Positions 8,569-17,658 of a stretch of DNA of 64,000 nt are shown one piece after another; position 1 is the first letter of the stretch, and every line of letters starts with the position of its first letter. This DNA is from Prescottella defluvii. Its GTDB lineage: Bacteria > Actinomycetota > Actinomycetes > Mycobacteriales > Mycobacteriaceae. Made by a program: the position numbers and the translations under genes. The notes below the pieces were generated by a model. That model was not told the origin of the DNA. It made no database searches and was given only the letters and a program-made list of their open reading frames with translations. The stretch covers positions 4,545,872-4,609,871 of the forward strand of contig CP121458.1 in NCBI GenBank assembly GCA_029690005.1, given 5' to 3'.

Positions 8569-8769
8569 CTACTCCTCGTCCTTGCGCGGACGCCCCGGCC
8601 GCCGCATCCGCTCGGCGTTCGACGGTGCCCGTCCCGCGTCGTCGAGCGCGCGCCGCAACAGGAACTCGATCTGCGCGTTGGTGCTGCGCAGTTCGTCGGC
8701 GGCCCATCGTGCGAGCGCGTCGTGCACGGCGGGGTCGAGGCGCAGCAACACCTTCTTGCGTTCGACCAT
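8569..8769 (-). CDS. Ribbon-helix-helix DNA-binding protein, SPFH partner
   Basis: 66 aa: MVERKKVLLRLDPAVHDALARW opens with the beta-strand and first helix of an Arc/CopG-type ribbon-helix-helix fold, then 'STNAQIEFLLRRALDDAGR' is the second helix, and the tail is Arg/Pro-rich. It follows the SPFH gene by 11 bp in one transcript. RHH proteins bind short palindromes as dimers; the 16-bp palindrome in the operon promoter is the natural candidate target (inference). Confidence 0.82.
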   Translation of the reverse strand: MVERKKVLLRLDPAVHDALARWAADELRSTNAQIEFLLRRALDDAGRAPSNAERMRRPGRPRKDEE

Positions 8770-8780
8770 GACGGCGCAGC

Positions 8781-9706
8781 CTACTGGTAGAGAGTTCCGG
8801 TGTTGACGATCGGCTGAGCGCTCTGGTCGCCGCACAGCACCACGAGCAGGTTCGAGACCATCGCCGCCTTGCGTTCCTCGTCGAGTTCGACCGTGTGCTC
8901 GCGTTCGAGCCGCTCCAGCGCCGACGCGACCATGCCGACCGCGCCCTGAACGATCTGTTCGCGCGCCGCGATGACGGCGCCGGCCTGCTGCCGGCGCAGC
9001 ATCGCCTGGGCGATCTCCGGGCGTATGCGAGCTGGTCGATCCGCGACTCGATCACCTGCACACCCGCGGAACGAACCCGCTCGCCCACCTCGTCGGACAG
9101 CCGCGAGGTGATCTCGTCGGCGTTCTGCCGCAACGAGATCGACGTCCCGTTGCCGTCGTACGGGTAGCTACCGGCAATGTGCCGCACCGCCGCCTCGGTC
9201 TGGACCGCGACGAACTCCTCGAAGTCGTCGACGTCGAACATGGCGCGGGCGGTGTCGCGCACCTGCCACACGATGACCGCGGAGATCTCGATCGGATTGC
9301 CGTCCGCGTCGTTGACCTTCGCCTTGCCGGTGTCGTGGTTGCGGATTCGCGTGGAGATCGCCCGGCGGGTGTTCAGCGGGTTAACCCAGCGCAGGCCGTC
9401 CTCGCGCAACGTGCCCGAGTACGACCCCTGCAGCAACTGCAGGACCCGGGCCTGGCCGGGCTCGATGAGCACCAGCCCCATCAGCGCGTCGAGCGCAGCG
9501 AAGACGAGCACTGCCCCGACGACGATGAGCGCGACGTTCGGGCCCGACCCGAGAAAGATCCCGGCGGCGATCAGACCGGCACCGCCGAAGAGCGCGAGCA
9601 GCCCGCCGATCGCGAAGGGCCAACCGTTCACGGACCAGCCGGGGCGCTCCTCGACGCCCGTCGAATCGATCGCTTCGCTGGGAGCGAACTCGGTTACCGC
9701 TGTCAT
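8781..9706 (-). CDS. SPFH (stomatin/prohibitin/flotillin) domain membrane protein (frameshifted)
   Basis: About 308 aa from ATG 9706, which has GAGGAGGGCACG in front. Two membrane helices (about residues 25-85) precede the SPFH/band-7 domain ('[20 protein letters not shown]', '[20 protein letters not shown]', '[20 protein letters not shown]'). The coiled-coil tail reads '[19 protein letters not shown]'. One C is missing near 9020 in a C run. SPFH proteins scaffold membrane microdomains. Coupling to an RHH protein is a recognised actinobacterial arrangement. Nothing enzymatic is present. Confidence 0.85.
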
Positions 9707-9751
9707 CGTGCCCTCCTCGTCGGCTCGGTCCCGCACGGACCGCCGAAACAG

Positions 9752-9780
9752 ATATTAAAGTGATATCACTTTTTGGGCAA
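9752..9780 (-). promoter_or_regulatory. Promoter of SPFH-RHH operon with 16-bp palindromic operator in the spacer
   Basis: Reading the minus strand, TTGCCC (9780-9775) is separated by exactly 17 bp from TAATAT (9757-9752), a good sigma-A-type -35/-10 pair. The spacer contains the perfect palindrome AAAGTGATATCACTTT (9757-9772). A protein bound there would block RNA polymerase. The ribbon-helix-helix protein at the end of the operon is the obvious candidate for autorepression. Promoter elements and palindrome are seen directly; the binding protein is inferred. Confidence 0.65.
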
Positions 9781-9872
9781 TCGGCGCCTCGACGCCACCT
9801 TCCGCGAGCCCGACCGACTCACCTGATGCCGGGATCGACCGATTCGGGACGTTCGTGATCTAGCGTGGCTGT

Positions 9873-10279
9873 ATGGACTCGATCGGCTTGCGGGTGGCCC
9901 TGTGCCTGACATTCACGATCGCGGGGGCCGTGATCGTCTGGACCGCACGGGCAGCAGCAAGTGGCCGTTTGGGCCGCAACCCGTACGTCGGCGTCCGCAC
10001 CCCCAGCACGATGGCGAGCGACGCGACGTGGATTGCCGCGCATCGGGCGAGCAGGCCGCTCACCGAGATCGGCGGATGGCTCGCAATCGTCGCCGGACTC
10101 GGCGCCCTGGTGCCGATGGAGGAATCGATGCTCACGGCCCTCGGGATCGCCGGGCGGGATGTCTGGTCGGATTCGCCCTCGCCGGAGCCTGGTTCGGGGT
10201 CCGAGCGGCCCGCGACACGCCACTGGAACCCGAAGACCACGGACCCACTACCACCCAGCAGTCGACAGACGCGCCTTAG
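9873..10279 (+). CDS. SdpI-family membrane protein (frameshifted)
   Basis: About 135 aa. Helix 1 (LRVALCLTFTIAGAVIVWTA) is followed by the family signature 'GRLGRNPYVGVRTPSTMASD', then 'WIAAHRASRPLTEIGGW' and two further helices. One G is missing near 10155, after which the frame continues 'GCLVGFALAGAWFGVRAAR' to the stop at 10277-10279. SdpI of Bacillus gives immunity to the SdpC toxin, but most actinobacterial relatives are short paralogues of unknown role. Confidence 0.75.
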
Positions 10280-10288
10280 GCCAGCGGA

Positions 10289-10898
10289 CTACCCCCAGAA
10301 GTCGGCCTTCGTGTATTCGGAGAGCGGCGAGAATCCCAGGCCACGCAGCCCCGCCGCCTCGCAGGCGCGCTTGAATTCGTCAGTGCAGACGAGCGCGCCG
10401 TCGACGTCGGTGCAGATGAAGGCCGCAGCCTCGGGGACGCGCGCCTCCGCGATCTCGAACCTCGCGACGGAGTCGAATCTCGGCGCGTCCGGGATGTTGC
10501 GATCGCGGGACGGCTCACCGCTGACAGGATCGATCTCGAGCTCGACATCGGATGCCGCCACGTCGATCACCGACGCCCACTCACCCCAGCGCAGGTAGCT
10601 GTACCGCTTCGCCGTCGGTATCCCGCCGGACTGCAGCACTTGCACGGGCACCGCCACGAGCCGGAGCCCGAAGTCCCGGCAGATCCGCACGAACTCTTCC
10701 GATGCGAGCCGGTTCACGCCCCAGTAGTCGACGTCGAGCCGCCGATTGGTCGTGACGAGCTCGTAGTCCGACTCGATCGCGGACTCGACGGGCTCGGGAT
10801 CGAACGCGTCCCAGTCCCACGGGCGGTTGAGTTTGCCCTTCGAGAACCAGCGGGCAACCGGGTTCCCCGGCCACGTATTCGACGATCCACAGCGTCAT
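10289..10898 (-). CDS. Imm11-like immunity-type protein (frameshifted)
   Basis: About 202 aa from ATG 10898 (MTLWIVEYVAG...). One extra G near 10868 breaks the frame; the true run is VAGNPVARWFSKGKLNRPW. The C-terminal 'ICTDVDGALVCTDEFKRACE' followed by 'AAGLRGLGFSPL' matches the closing pattern of Imm11/Imm43-type immunity proteins ('...vSerlkeale.aglTGieF.pl'). Such proteins usually sit beside polymorphic toxins; no toxin gene is visible nearby, so this is an orphan or has been repurposed. Moderate family confidence. Confidence 0.5.
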
Positions 10899-10951
10899 GG
10901 CCCTCATTCTCCCGATCCAGCCGCGTGATCACGCGGTTGAGCGGGGATCGG

Positions 10952-11814
10952 TCAGCCCTCGTCGCGCAGCACCTTCGCCGATTCGGCGAACCGACGCACC
11001 TGCTCGTCCTGCCACACGTGAGCCTGGGTGCCGCCGCCGAGAACGCGACTCGCGAGCGTCGACGACGTCCCGATCGGGACGTCACTCCCGGCGATGACGA
11101 CGTTGCCGTCGCGCCTGCCCTTGAGCATGGCCGGGTCGGCGATGATCGCCGTGTGCTCGAAGACAGCGCCGATGGTCGCGGCCTCCGCCCGGCGCCACGC
11201 AGGTCCGGGGTGTCCCCACAGTTGACGACGTAGATCCCGCCCGGTGACAGCACGCGCCGGGCCTGCCGGGTGAACTCCAGCGTCGTCAACGGCCGCGGGG
11301 TGCTGCGGCCCGCGAACACGTCACGGATAATCAGATCGCGACTGTCCTCGGTGAGGGTCTCGGTGACCGCCCGGGCCTCCCCCACCCGCACTCGCACGAG
11401 CGGGGCGCGGGGCAGGTCGAACCACTCCCGGACCAGGACGGCGAGACGGCCGTCGAGTTCGACGACCACCTGCCGCGCCTCCGGGTACACGGACGCGAAC
11501 GCCCGCGCCAGCGTGCAGGCACCCCCACCCAGGTGGAGGATGCGCAGCTTGTACGACGAATCCCACTGGGAACGAACGAGTTCCGATATCCACCGCATGT
11601 AGTCGAAGGCCAGCGTCTGCGGATCGCCGAGGTCGATGTGCGAACTGGGCTCGCCGTTGATCCGCAGGATCCAGCTCTGCTGATCGAACGGATCCTCCTC
11701 GAGTTCGCACATCCCGGTGTCGATCTCGTAGGTGCCGGCGACCGGCCCACCGTCGCCGCGAGGGCTGCGGCCCTCTGCCCTGCGGCCGCCCCGCTGCCTA
11801 CCCATCGACGCCAT
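10952..11814 (-). CDS. Spermidine-synthase-like methyltransferase-fold protein (frameshifted)
   Basis: About 287 aa (alternative start ATG 11805). 'YEIDTGMCELEEDP' and 'GEPSSHIDLGDPQTLAFDYM' open the domain. 'LRILHLGGGACTLARAFAS' is the nucleotide-binding glycine loop, with the acidic 'VVELDGRLAVL' after it, and 'DLIIRDVFAGRSTPRPLTT' matches the spermine/spermidine synthase core. One base is missing near 11200; the C-terminus is HTAIIADPAMLKGRRDGNVV... These stand-alone actinobacterial members lack experimental substrates; polyamine synthesis is not assured. Confidence 0.75.
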
Positions 11815-11875
11815 CCCTGCTGCTCATCTGCGCCGCAACCTCCGCGGACGCTCGATCACCAGGGTAGCGGTGGGC

Positions 11876-11893
11876 GGCGACGGGGCGGTCGCC
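11876..11893 (-). terminator. Weak hairpin after the organosulfur operon
   Basis: GGCGAC (11876-11881) and GTCGCC (11888-11893) with a 6-nt loop, 13 bases past the last gene of the 8-gene operon. Short stem, no T run; it is simply the best hairpin in the gap. Confidence 0.25.
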
Positions 11894-11905
11894 GGATTCC
11901 GTCGG

Positions 11906-12850
11906 TCAGACCGCGGCTCGACGCCTCGCCTCGACGACGTCGCCGATCCACGGGAGAACCGCGTCGCGCACCGTGACCGCGCGCGGCAGAAGACCGTTGG
12001 CGTGCAGCAGGCTCCGCCGCGCGCTGCTGCTCGTCGAGGAACTCCTCGGTCACCGCACCGATCCCGAACGGCCGTCCGCGCAGCGCCTCCTCCCAGCGAT
12101 CGAGATCGGCCGTGCCGCCATGCCTTTCGGCGTCCTCGACGAAGAAGCGGGCGGCCTCACGGGGATTCGCCACGATCCACGCGTCCGACTCCTGCAGGGC
12201 CGCGACGATCGCCTCCAGCTCCTGCCGGTGGTTCTCGGCGAACTCGCGGCGGACGAACCACAGCGAGGGGTGGCTGAACAGGCCGTCGGTGTCGACGAGC
12301 GTGCGCACCTTCACCGCCGCCTCCACCTCGGCCAGGCCCGGATAGGCGCCTACCCAGGCGTCGATCTCCCCGGCGCGCAGCGCGGCACCGCCGCGGTCGA
12401 CGTCGACGTCCACCGGGGCGATATCCGACCAGGACAGGCCCTCCCGGTCCAGCGCCAGCAGCGCCAGGGTGGCTCTGCCACGACCCGTGCGCGACGCCGA
12501 CCCGCTTGCCGCGCAGATCGGAGACCGTCCGGATCCCCGACTCCGAGAGAGCGACGAGCCGACCGTTCTCGACCCGCGGACCCGAGATGCCGACGTAGAC
12601 CAGGTCCCGGCCCTGACCGAGCGCCGTGATCGGCGGGGTGAAGCCGGTGCCGATGAAGTCGTAGCCGCCGTCCTCGAACAGCCAGTCCGAGTGCAACGTC
12701 GGCAGTCCGCGGCGGGGGTCGACGCGAGGCGTCGGGCAGCTCGCGCAGGTCCACCGACTCGATCTCGGGCAGGCGAAGCTCGAGCAGGCCGTTGTGGCGC
12801 AGCGCGAACAGGGAGTTGTTGTTCGGGAAGTACCCGACACGAATCGTCAT
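11906..12850 (-). CDS. SBP-fold protein without signal peptide, organosulfur operon (three frameshifts)
   Basis: About 313 aa when three extra bases (near 12727, 12467 and 12040) are removed. Starts MTIRVGYFPNNNSLFALRHNG with no signal sequence or lipobox. It has the SsuA/NMT1-type periplasmic-binding fold landmarks: 'SESGIRTVSDLRGKRVGVAHGSW', 'ALRAGEIDAWVGAYPGLAEV' and 'RREFAENHRQELEAIVAALQ'. Final gene of the operon. As the fold is shared with the desulfinase three genes upstream, it could be an enzyme or cytoplasmic sensor rather than a transporter component; I cannot tell which. Annotated relatives would normally be called ABC transporter substrate-binding proteins. Confidence 0.68.
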
Positions 12851-12875
12851 GGGAGCGCTCCTGATCGACGGGGAC

Positions 12876-13583
12876 TCAGACGAGTCCGCGGCGGCGGGCC
12901 TCGTCGAGCAGGCCGCTGCGGCCCCACTGGGCGACGAGGTTGGTCTTGTCGAAGTCGACTGTGCCGCCCACCAGTTCGCCGAGCGCCTGGTACTGCGCGC
13001 CCTCCTCGAGCAGCACCACGAACTTTGCGAGCTCGAGCAGCCCGTCACGTCCGATGACGTTGACGCCGCCGTTGGCCTCGAAGATCGCGACGAGGTCCGG
13101 ATCGTCCACGAGACGGTCGAGGATGAAGTCGCCGGGCGACTGGCTGCGATCGATGTGCGGCGGGATGTCACGCGAGAGCGTCAGGCGCTGCGAGGCCGCG
13201 TACTTGATCCGCAGCGTTCGGTGCGTCTGCGCCCAGCCGCCCAGCCAGGGCGTGTGAACGTGGACGATCGAAGTGATCTCCGGGTGCTCACGGAACACCT
13301 TCGCGTAGCCGGTGACGAATCCGGCCGGGCCGTCGCCGGCGAGCACCTCGCCGTTGAAGGTCGCGAGGATCGGCTTGGCGCTGCGGTCCTCGGCCCACGG
13401 GCCGGGCTCGTTCAGCGCGACGGCGAGTTCCTCACCGGGCACTCGTTCGACGAAATTGACGGTGCCGTTGGCCGAGACGGTTCCGGTCTCGCGGAACACA
13501 CGGAAGGCGGTGTCCGCGGCGCGGCGGGCGTCGTCGACGAACGCCTCGACGGCTGGAGTGATGCGAATCTCGGTGCTGGTCAT
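12876..13583 (-). CDS. Class II aldolase/adducin-like protein with altered metal site
   Basis: 235 aa. Landmarks: 'RVFRETGTVSANGTVNFVER', 'GEVLAGDGPAGFVTGYAKVF' and 'ITSIVHVHTPWLGGWA', which carries the His-x-His zinc pair. In typical members a third His comes from an N-H-G turn before a strand; the equivalent place here reads 'EANGGVNVIGRDGLLELAKF', so the ligand seems replaced. It lies 10 bp after an SsuD-type gene and 25 bp before the SBP-fold gene. A role in processing the carbon product left after desulfonation is possible but unproven. Confidence 0.75.
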   Translation of the reverse strand: MTSTEIRITPAVEAFVDDARRAADTAFRVFRETGTVSANGTVNFVERVPGEELAVALNEPGPWAEDRSAKPILATFNGEVLAGDGPAGFVTGYAKVFREHPEITSIVHVHTPWLGGWAQTHRTLRIKYAASQRLTLSRDIPPHIDRSQSPGDFILDRLVDDPDLVAIFEANGGVNVIGRDGLLELAKFVVLLEEGAQYQALGELVGGTVDFDKTNLVAQWGRSGLLDEARRRGLV

Positions 13584-13593
13584 GGGGATTCTC

Positions 13594-14751
13594 CTATCGG
13601 ACAGAAAGACTGCGGACCTGGGTGGGCGTGGTGCGGCGCAGCAGCGGCAGCACCTCCTCGCCCACGCGGTAGGCCTCTTCGAGGTGGGGGTTGCCGGCGA
13701 GGATGAACGCGTCCACGCCGAGATCGATCAACTGGTCGAGGCGCTCGGCGACCTGCTCGTAGCTGCCGACGAGCCCGAACGCCGGGCCGCCGCGGATGAG
13801 GCTGAAGCCGCACCACACGTTGGGCTGAACCTCGAGATCGCGATACCCGGTGATGGTCTCGGGCACCCAGCCGGCGATCCGCGCGGCGCCGACGGAATCG
13901 CCCTGCGCCGCACGGTTTGCGGCGTCGCGGTCGACGAACGCCCAACCCTTCTCGATCTCGGCCCACGCCGCCTCCTCGGTGTGCCGGGCGACGACGTCGA
14001 TGCGGACGGCGAACTTGGGGGTGCGACCCAGCTTCGCGGAATGCTCACGGACGCCGTCGAATTTGGCCCGCAGGTCCGCGAACGGCTCGAGCCACGACAG
14101 GTAGTAGTCGGCGTGCGCTCCCGCGGCGGCGACGGCCGCCCCGGACGACCCGGAGAAGAACACCTCCGGGAACGGCTGCCCGGCCAGCAGCGGCGGCAGC
14201 GCTGCACCGTCGGTGCGGAAGAAGCGGCCGTCGTAGTCGAACGGCGCCCCGTCCCACACCCCGCGCAGCACGTCCAGGAACTCGGTGGTGCGGGCGTAGC
14301 GGTCGTCGTGCGCGACCTTGTCGCCCCACCACAGCTGCGGCGCTCCCCCACCGCCGCTGATGATGTTGTAGACGAGCCGGCCACCGGTGGCCCGCTGCAG
14401 GCTCGCCGACATCCGCGCCGCCTGCACGGGATGGAGGAATCCGGGCTGGAACGCCACCATGAACCGGTAGGTGTCGCTCTCGCGGGCCAGCGCCGACGCC
14501 GCCGCCCACGGATCCTCGGTGATCGGGAACGACGGCAGCAGACCGCCCACGAACCCGGCGGACTCGGACGCCTTCACCACCGCGGCCATGTGGTCGATGT
14601 AGCTGTAGCCGTCGAGTTCGCCCCCGCGGATCGCGGGCGCGATGTTGCCGGGGCCGTGCCCGCCCGCGTGCCCGCGGTTGTAGCGGCGCGGGGTGCGCAG
14701 CGACGCGTGGTCGCCCTCCATGCCGATGCGCCAGTAGAAGTCGGTGCTCAT
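13594..14751 (-). CDS. SsuD-type FMNH2-dependent alkanesulfonate monooxygenase
   Basis: 385 aa, uninterrupted, from ATG 14751. A bacterial-luciferase-like TIM barrel. The C-terminal run '[20 protein letters not shown]' then '[20 protein letters not shown]' is very close to E. coli SsuD ('[20 protein letters not shown]...[20 protein letters not shown]'). '[20 protein letters not shown]' and '[14 protein letters not shown]' also match. Known members use reduced FMN and O2 to cleave C-S bonds, releasing sulfite. No flavin reductase gene is in the operon, so it must be supplied elsewhere. ATGA overlap with the preceding monooxygenase. Confidence 0.85.
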   Translation of the reverse strand: [385 protein letters not shown]

Positions 14752-15793
14752 GCGGGGATCTCCTGTCCAGCGAGCGTGCGTCCGGCGGGATCGACGAGGT
14801 GCAGCAGGTGCTCGCCCGCGCGGTGCAGCTCCTCGAGATGGGGGTGCCCGGTGAGGACGAACGTGTCGACGCCCTGCCCCTGGTAGCGCGACAGCGCCTG
14901 TGCCACCTGCTCGTAACCGCCGACGAGACCGATCTGGTGCCGATAGCCGATGCGGTCGAAGCCGGCCCAGCGCGCGCCGTCCAGCCCCAACGCCTTCACG
15001 TCGGCCGCGGTCGCGTCCGGATGCACCTCGCGCCACTGCCGCAGCACCCGCGCCCACGACTCGTCCGCGTCCTCCCGGGCGACGATCGGCAGCTCGAGCC
15101 CGATCCGGACGGTGCGACCGAATCTGGCAGCGGCACTGCGAAGTTCGGCAACCTTCGCCCCGACTCCGTGCGGCTGTTCGTCGAGCAGGTGCACGTCGGC
15201 GTGTTCGGCCGCCAACGCGATCGCCTCGGGCGACGTCCCCGACAGGTAGACGGTCGGGAACGGTAGCCCGGACAGGATGCCGCGGAATCCGCCGTCGATC
15301 ACGTTGTAGTAGTCGCCGGCGAACTCGAAGCCGGTGCCGCCGAAGCGTCCCGGCAGTACCTGCCGGTCGTTCCACACCCCCCGTGCGACGGTGAGGAACT
15401 CGCGGGCACGCCGGTACCGGTCGGCCCCGGTGACCCGGTCACCACGAGAGCGCCCATCATCCGGATCGACGTCCACCCGCACTCGCCAGTCGAGCCGCCC
15501 GGCGGACAGGCGCTGCAGCGTCGCCGACAGCTTGGCCGCGTACACCGGGGTGCCGAACGCTGGGTGGAACTCGACGGTGACGCGGGCGTGGCGGGTCTGC
15601 CGCAGGGCCGAGCCTGCCACCACCCACGAGTCGTCACCCTCGGGTCGTACGGAATCACGACGCCGTCGAGCCCGGACAGTTCGGCGGCGAGGATGGCCTG
15701 GTCGAGGAACTCGAACCCGCTGCGGCGGTCGGAGACGGCACCGACATGCCGGCCGTCGCCGCGCACCGGCAGCTCCCACAGGAACTCGGTCAC
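14748..15793 (-). CDS. Second luciferase-like (SsuD-family) flavin monooxygenase (frameshifted)
   Basis: About 348 aa from GTG 15793. Opening 'TEFLWELPVRGDGRHVGAVS' resembles the SsuD start 'MFWFLPTHGDGHYLGT'. Core: 'LSGLDGVVIPYDPEGDDSWV' (one C missing near 15640), 'VEFHPAFGTPVYAAKLSATL', 'VDTFVLTGHPHLEELHRAGE'. It overlaps the desulfinase stop (GTGA) and the next monooxygenase start (ATGA), so the three enzymes should be translated together. Divergence from its neighbour (different linker lengths) suggests a distinct substrate or step rather than recent duplication. Confidence 0.8.
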
Positions 15794-16843
15794 GATGCCA
15801 CCTTTCGATCGGCCGCGAGCAGCTCGCGTGCCTGTTGCAGCGGTTCGGGCGCCACCCACGACGCGAGGTCGAAGTCGGCGGCCAGGAACCCGTGCGTGTA
15901 GAGGAACTGCTTCTGGATGTCGAGCAGCTCGAGCCGTTCGGCCGACAAGGTCGGGTGCAGTCCGCGGTGGAACGTGTCGCCGTACGCGGCCGCAACCCCG
16001 GCGGCGCCCGAACCCGTCTCGCTCGCCAGGACGCCGCGCACCTCGTCGAGGTTGTCGGCGGCCCAGTCAGCGGCGCGCAGTGTCTGCGCGAGGAACGCCG
16101 TCACCAGTTCGGGCCTGGACTCGAGCAGATCGGCGTGCACGGTGATGGGCCGTGGGGTTCCGTTGTTGACGCGCAGGCGCTTCGATTCGGTGGCGTCGAG
16201 GTCGACGGCGACCTGCAGCCCATGCTCACGCGCAGCCTCCTGCGCCCGCGCGCCCTTGACGTAGATCGCGTCGACGTCGCCGCGCAGCAGAGCCTCGACA
16301 CCCCACGTTGTGGTGCGCGATCGGGATGCGCTGCGCACCTGCGGGTTCGATTCGGTGGGCACTTCGACGGCGACGGCGTCGGCGAAGGTGAGGCCACCGA
16401 GCCGCAGCGCCGACGCGAACCCGTGCAGCGCCATCGCCCTCGGGAAGCTGCGCGCGCGGTCGTCTCGCCCACGCGGGGATGCCGATCCGGAGTCCGGCCA
16501 ATTCGTCGGGCGACTCGATCGTTGCCGCGGATCCGACGAGAATCGCCTGCGATTCGTCGATCCAGGTGAGTCCGATGAGCCGAGTCGGGGCGCCCTCCGC
16601 CCGCGCCGCGAGCGCGGGCACGTTGCCGCCCTCACGGATCAGGCCGGGCAGTCCGTGATCGAAGTGACGCCCGGCCAGCTCGGCATCGGCATCGGCATCG
16701 GCATCCTGCAGGATCCCGAACCGTAGTCCGGCGTTGTCTGCGGTCTGGGACAGCCACCCCAGCGAGTTCGCGAGTCCGCTGGCGGTGGGGACGGGGCACC
16801 GCGTGTACCAGAGGGTGTCGAGCGGTGATGCGGAGGCGGTCAC
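15790..16843 (-). CDS. DszB-like aryl/alkyl sulfinate desulfinase (one frameshift)
   Basis: About 351 aa from GTG 16843 (AAAGGAGTACCC upstream). Alignment by eye to DszB of R. erythropolis is convincing along the length: 'DTLWYTRCPVPTA' against 'DTLTYSNCPVPNA'; 'HFDHGLPGLIREGGNVPAL' against 'HFTYDQPAYTRFGGEIPPL'; 'DELAGLRIGIPAWA' against 'ADLAGRRIGVSASA'; 'QKQFLYTHGFL' against 'TQQFLLTNNLL'. The three DszB catalytic residues are present: Cys16, His60 and Arg70, with the His-Arg spacing of 10 conserved. Two bases (GA) are lost near 16470 (true run WARDDRARSFPRAM). DszB cleaves sulfinate from 2-hydroxybiphenyl sulfinate; the substrate here is unknown. It would often be annotated as an ABC substrate-binding protein. 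Confidence 0.8.
16681..16704. repeat. Hexanucleotide repeat inside the desulfinase gene
   Basis: Four perfect tandem copies of CGGCAT (encoding alternating Asp-Ala) between the Cys16 and His60 codons. Six-base steps would change length without shifting the frame. DszB lacks this insert. Confidence 0.85.
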
Positions 16844-17658
16844 GGGTACTCCTTTCGGTGGGGTGGACGTCGACGACGGTTCGGCCGACGCCGAGTTCGG
16901 CGAGGAACGCCGCGCGGTAGCGCAGTGCCTCGGGATCGTTGCGGTCGCGGGGTCGCGCCAGATCGATGTCGACGTCGACCGCGAACGAGCCCTCGTTGAG
17001 GATCAGGACGCGGTCGGCGAGCCGGACGGCCTCGTCGACGTCGTGGGTGACGAGCAGGACGGCAGGTCGGTGCCGGGCTACGAGATCGCCTACCAGGTCC
17101 TGCATCTGCAGCCGGGTGAGCGCGTCCAACGCGGCGAAGGGCTCGTCCAGCAGCAGCAACTCCGGCTCGCGGACCAGCGCGCGGGCCAGCGCGACCCGCT
17201 GCGCCTCACCGCCCGACAGCGTCGCCGGCCAGTCCCACTGCTTGCCGGCCAGGCCCACCTCGTCGAGCGCCTTCGCCCCCGCGTCGCGGACGGCAGCGGT
17301 CCGACGCTGGCCGACGACGACGTTGCCGAGGACTCGCTTGGACGGGATCAGCCGCGGTTCCTGGTAGACGACGGTGCGCTGGTGCGGCACCCGGATCTCG
17401 CCGGCGTCGGGACGCTTCGAGCCCGGTGAGCAGCCGCAGCAGCGTGGTCTTTCCGGTTCCGCTGGGACCGAGCAACACCACGAACTCGCCCCGGTGGATC
17501 GTGAGGTCGACGCCGCCGAGGATCGTCTTGTCGCCGAAGCTCTTCCGCACACCCTGCAGCCGCACCGCGACGGGATCCCCGGCTCGTCGTTCGGCCGCGC
17601 GGGTCGCCGTCCGCTCCCGCTCCGCGAGCGGCGGGAGCGGGGCCTGTGCGGCGCTCAT
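16840..17658 (-). CDS. ABC transporter ATPase, SsuB/TauB type (frameshifted)
   Basis: About 272 aa. Walker A '[16 protein letters not shown]', Q-loop '[14 protein letters not shown]', signature '[16 protein letters not shown]', Walker B '[16 protein letters not shown]', H-loop '[14 protein letters not shown]'. One extra base near 17415 (true [13 protein letters not shown]) and, at the 3' end, one missing C near 16852 in CCCC. With that C the protein ends VDVHPHRKEYP and its TGA overlaps the desulfinase GTG; without it the frame runs on to 16632 inside that gene. Overlaps the permease by ATGA. Confidence 0.85.
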
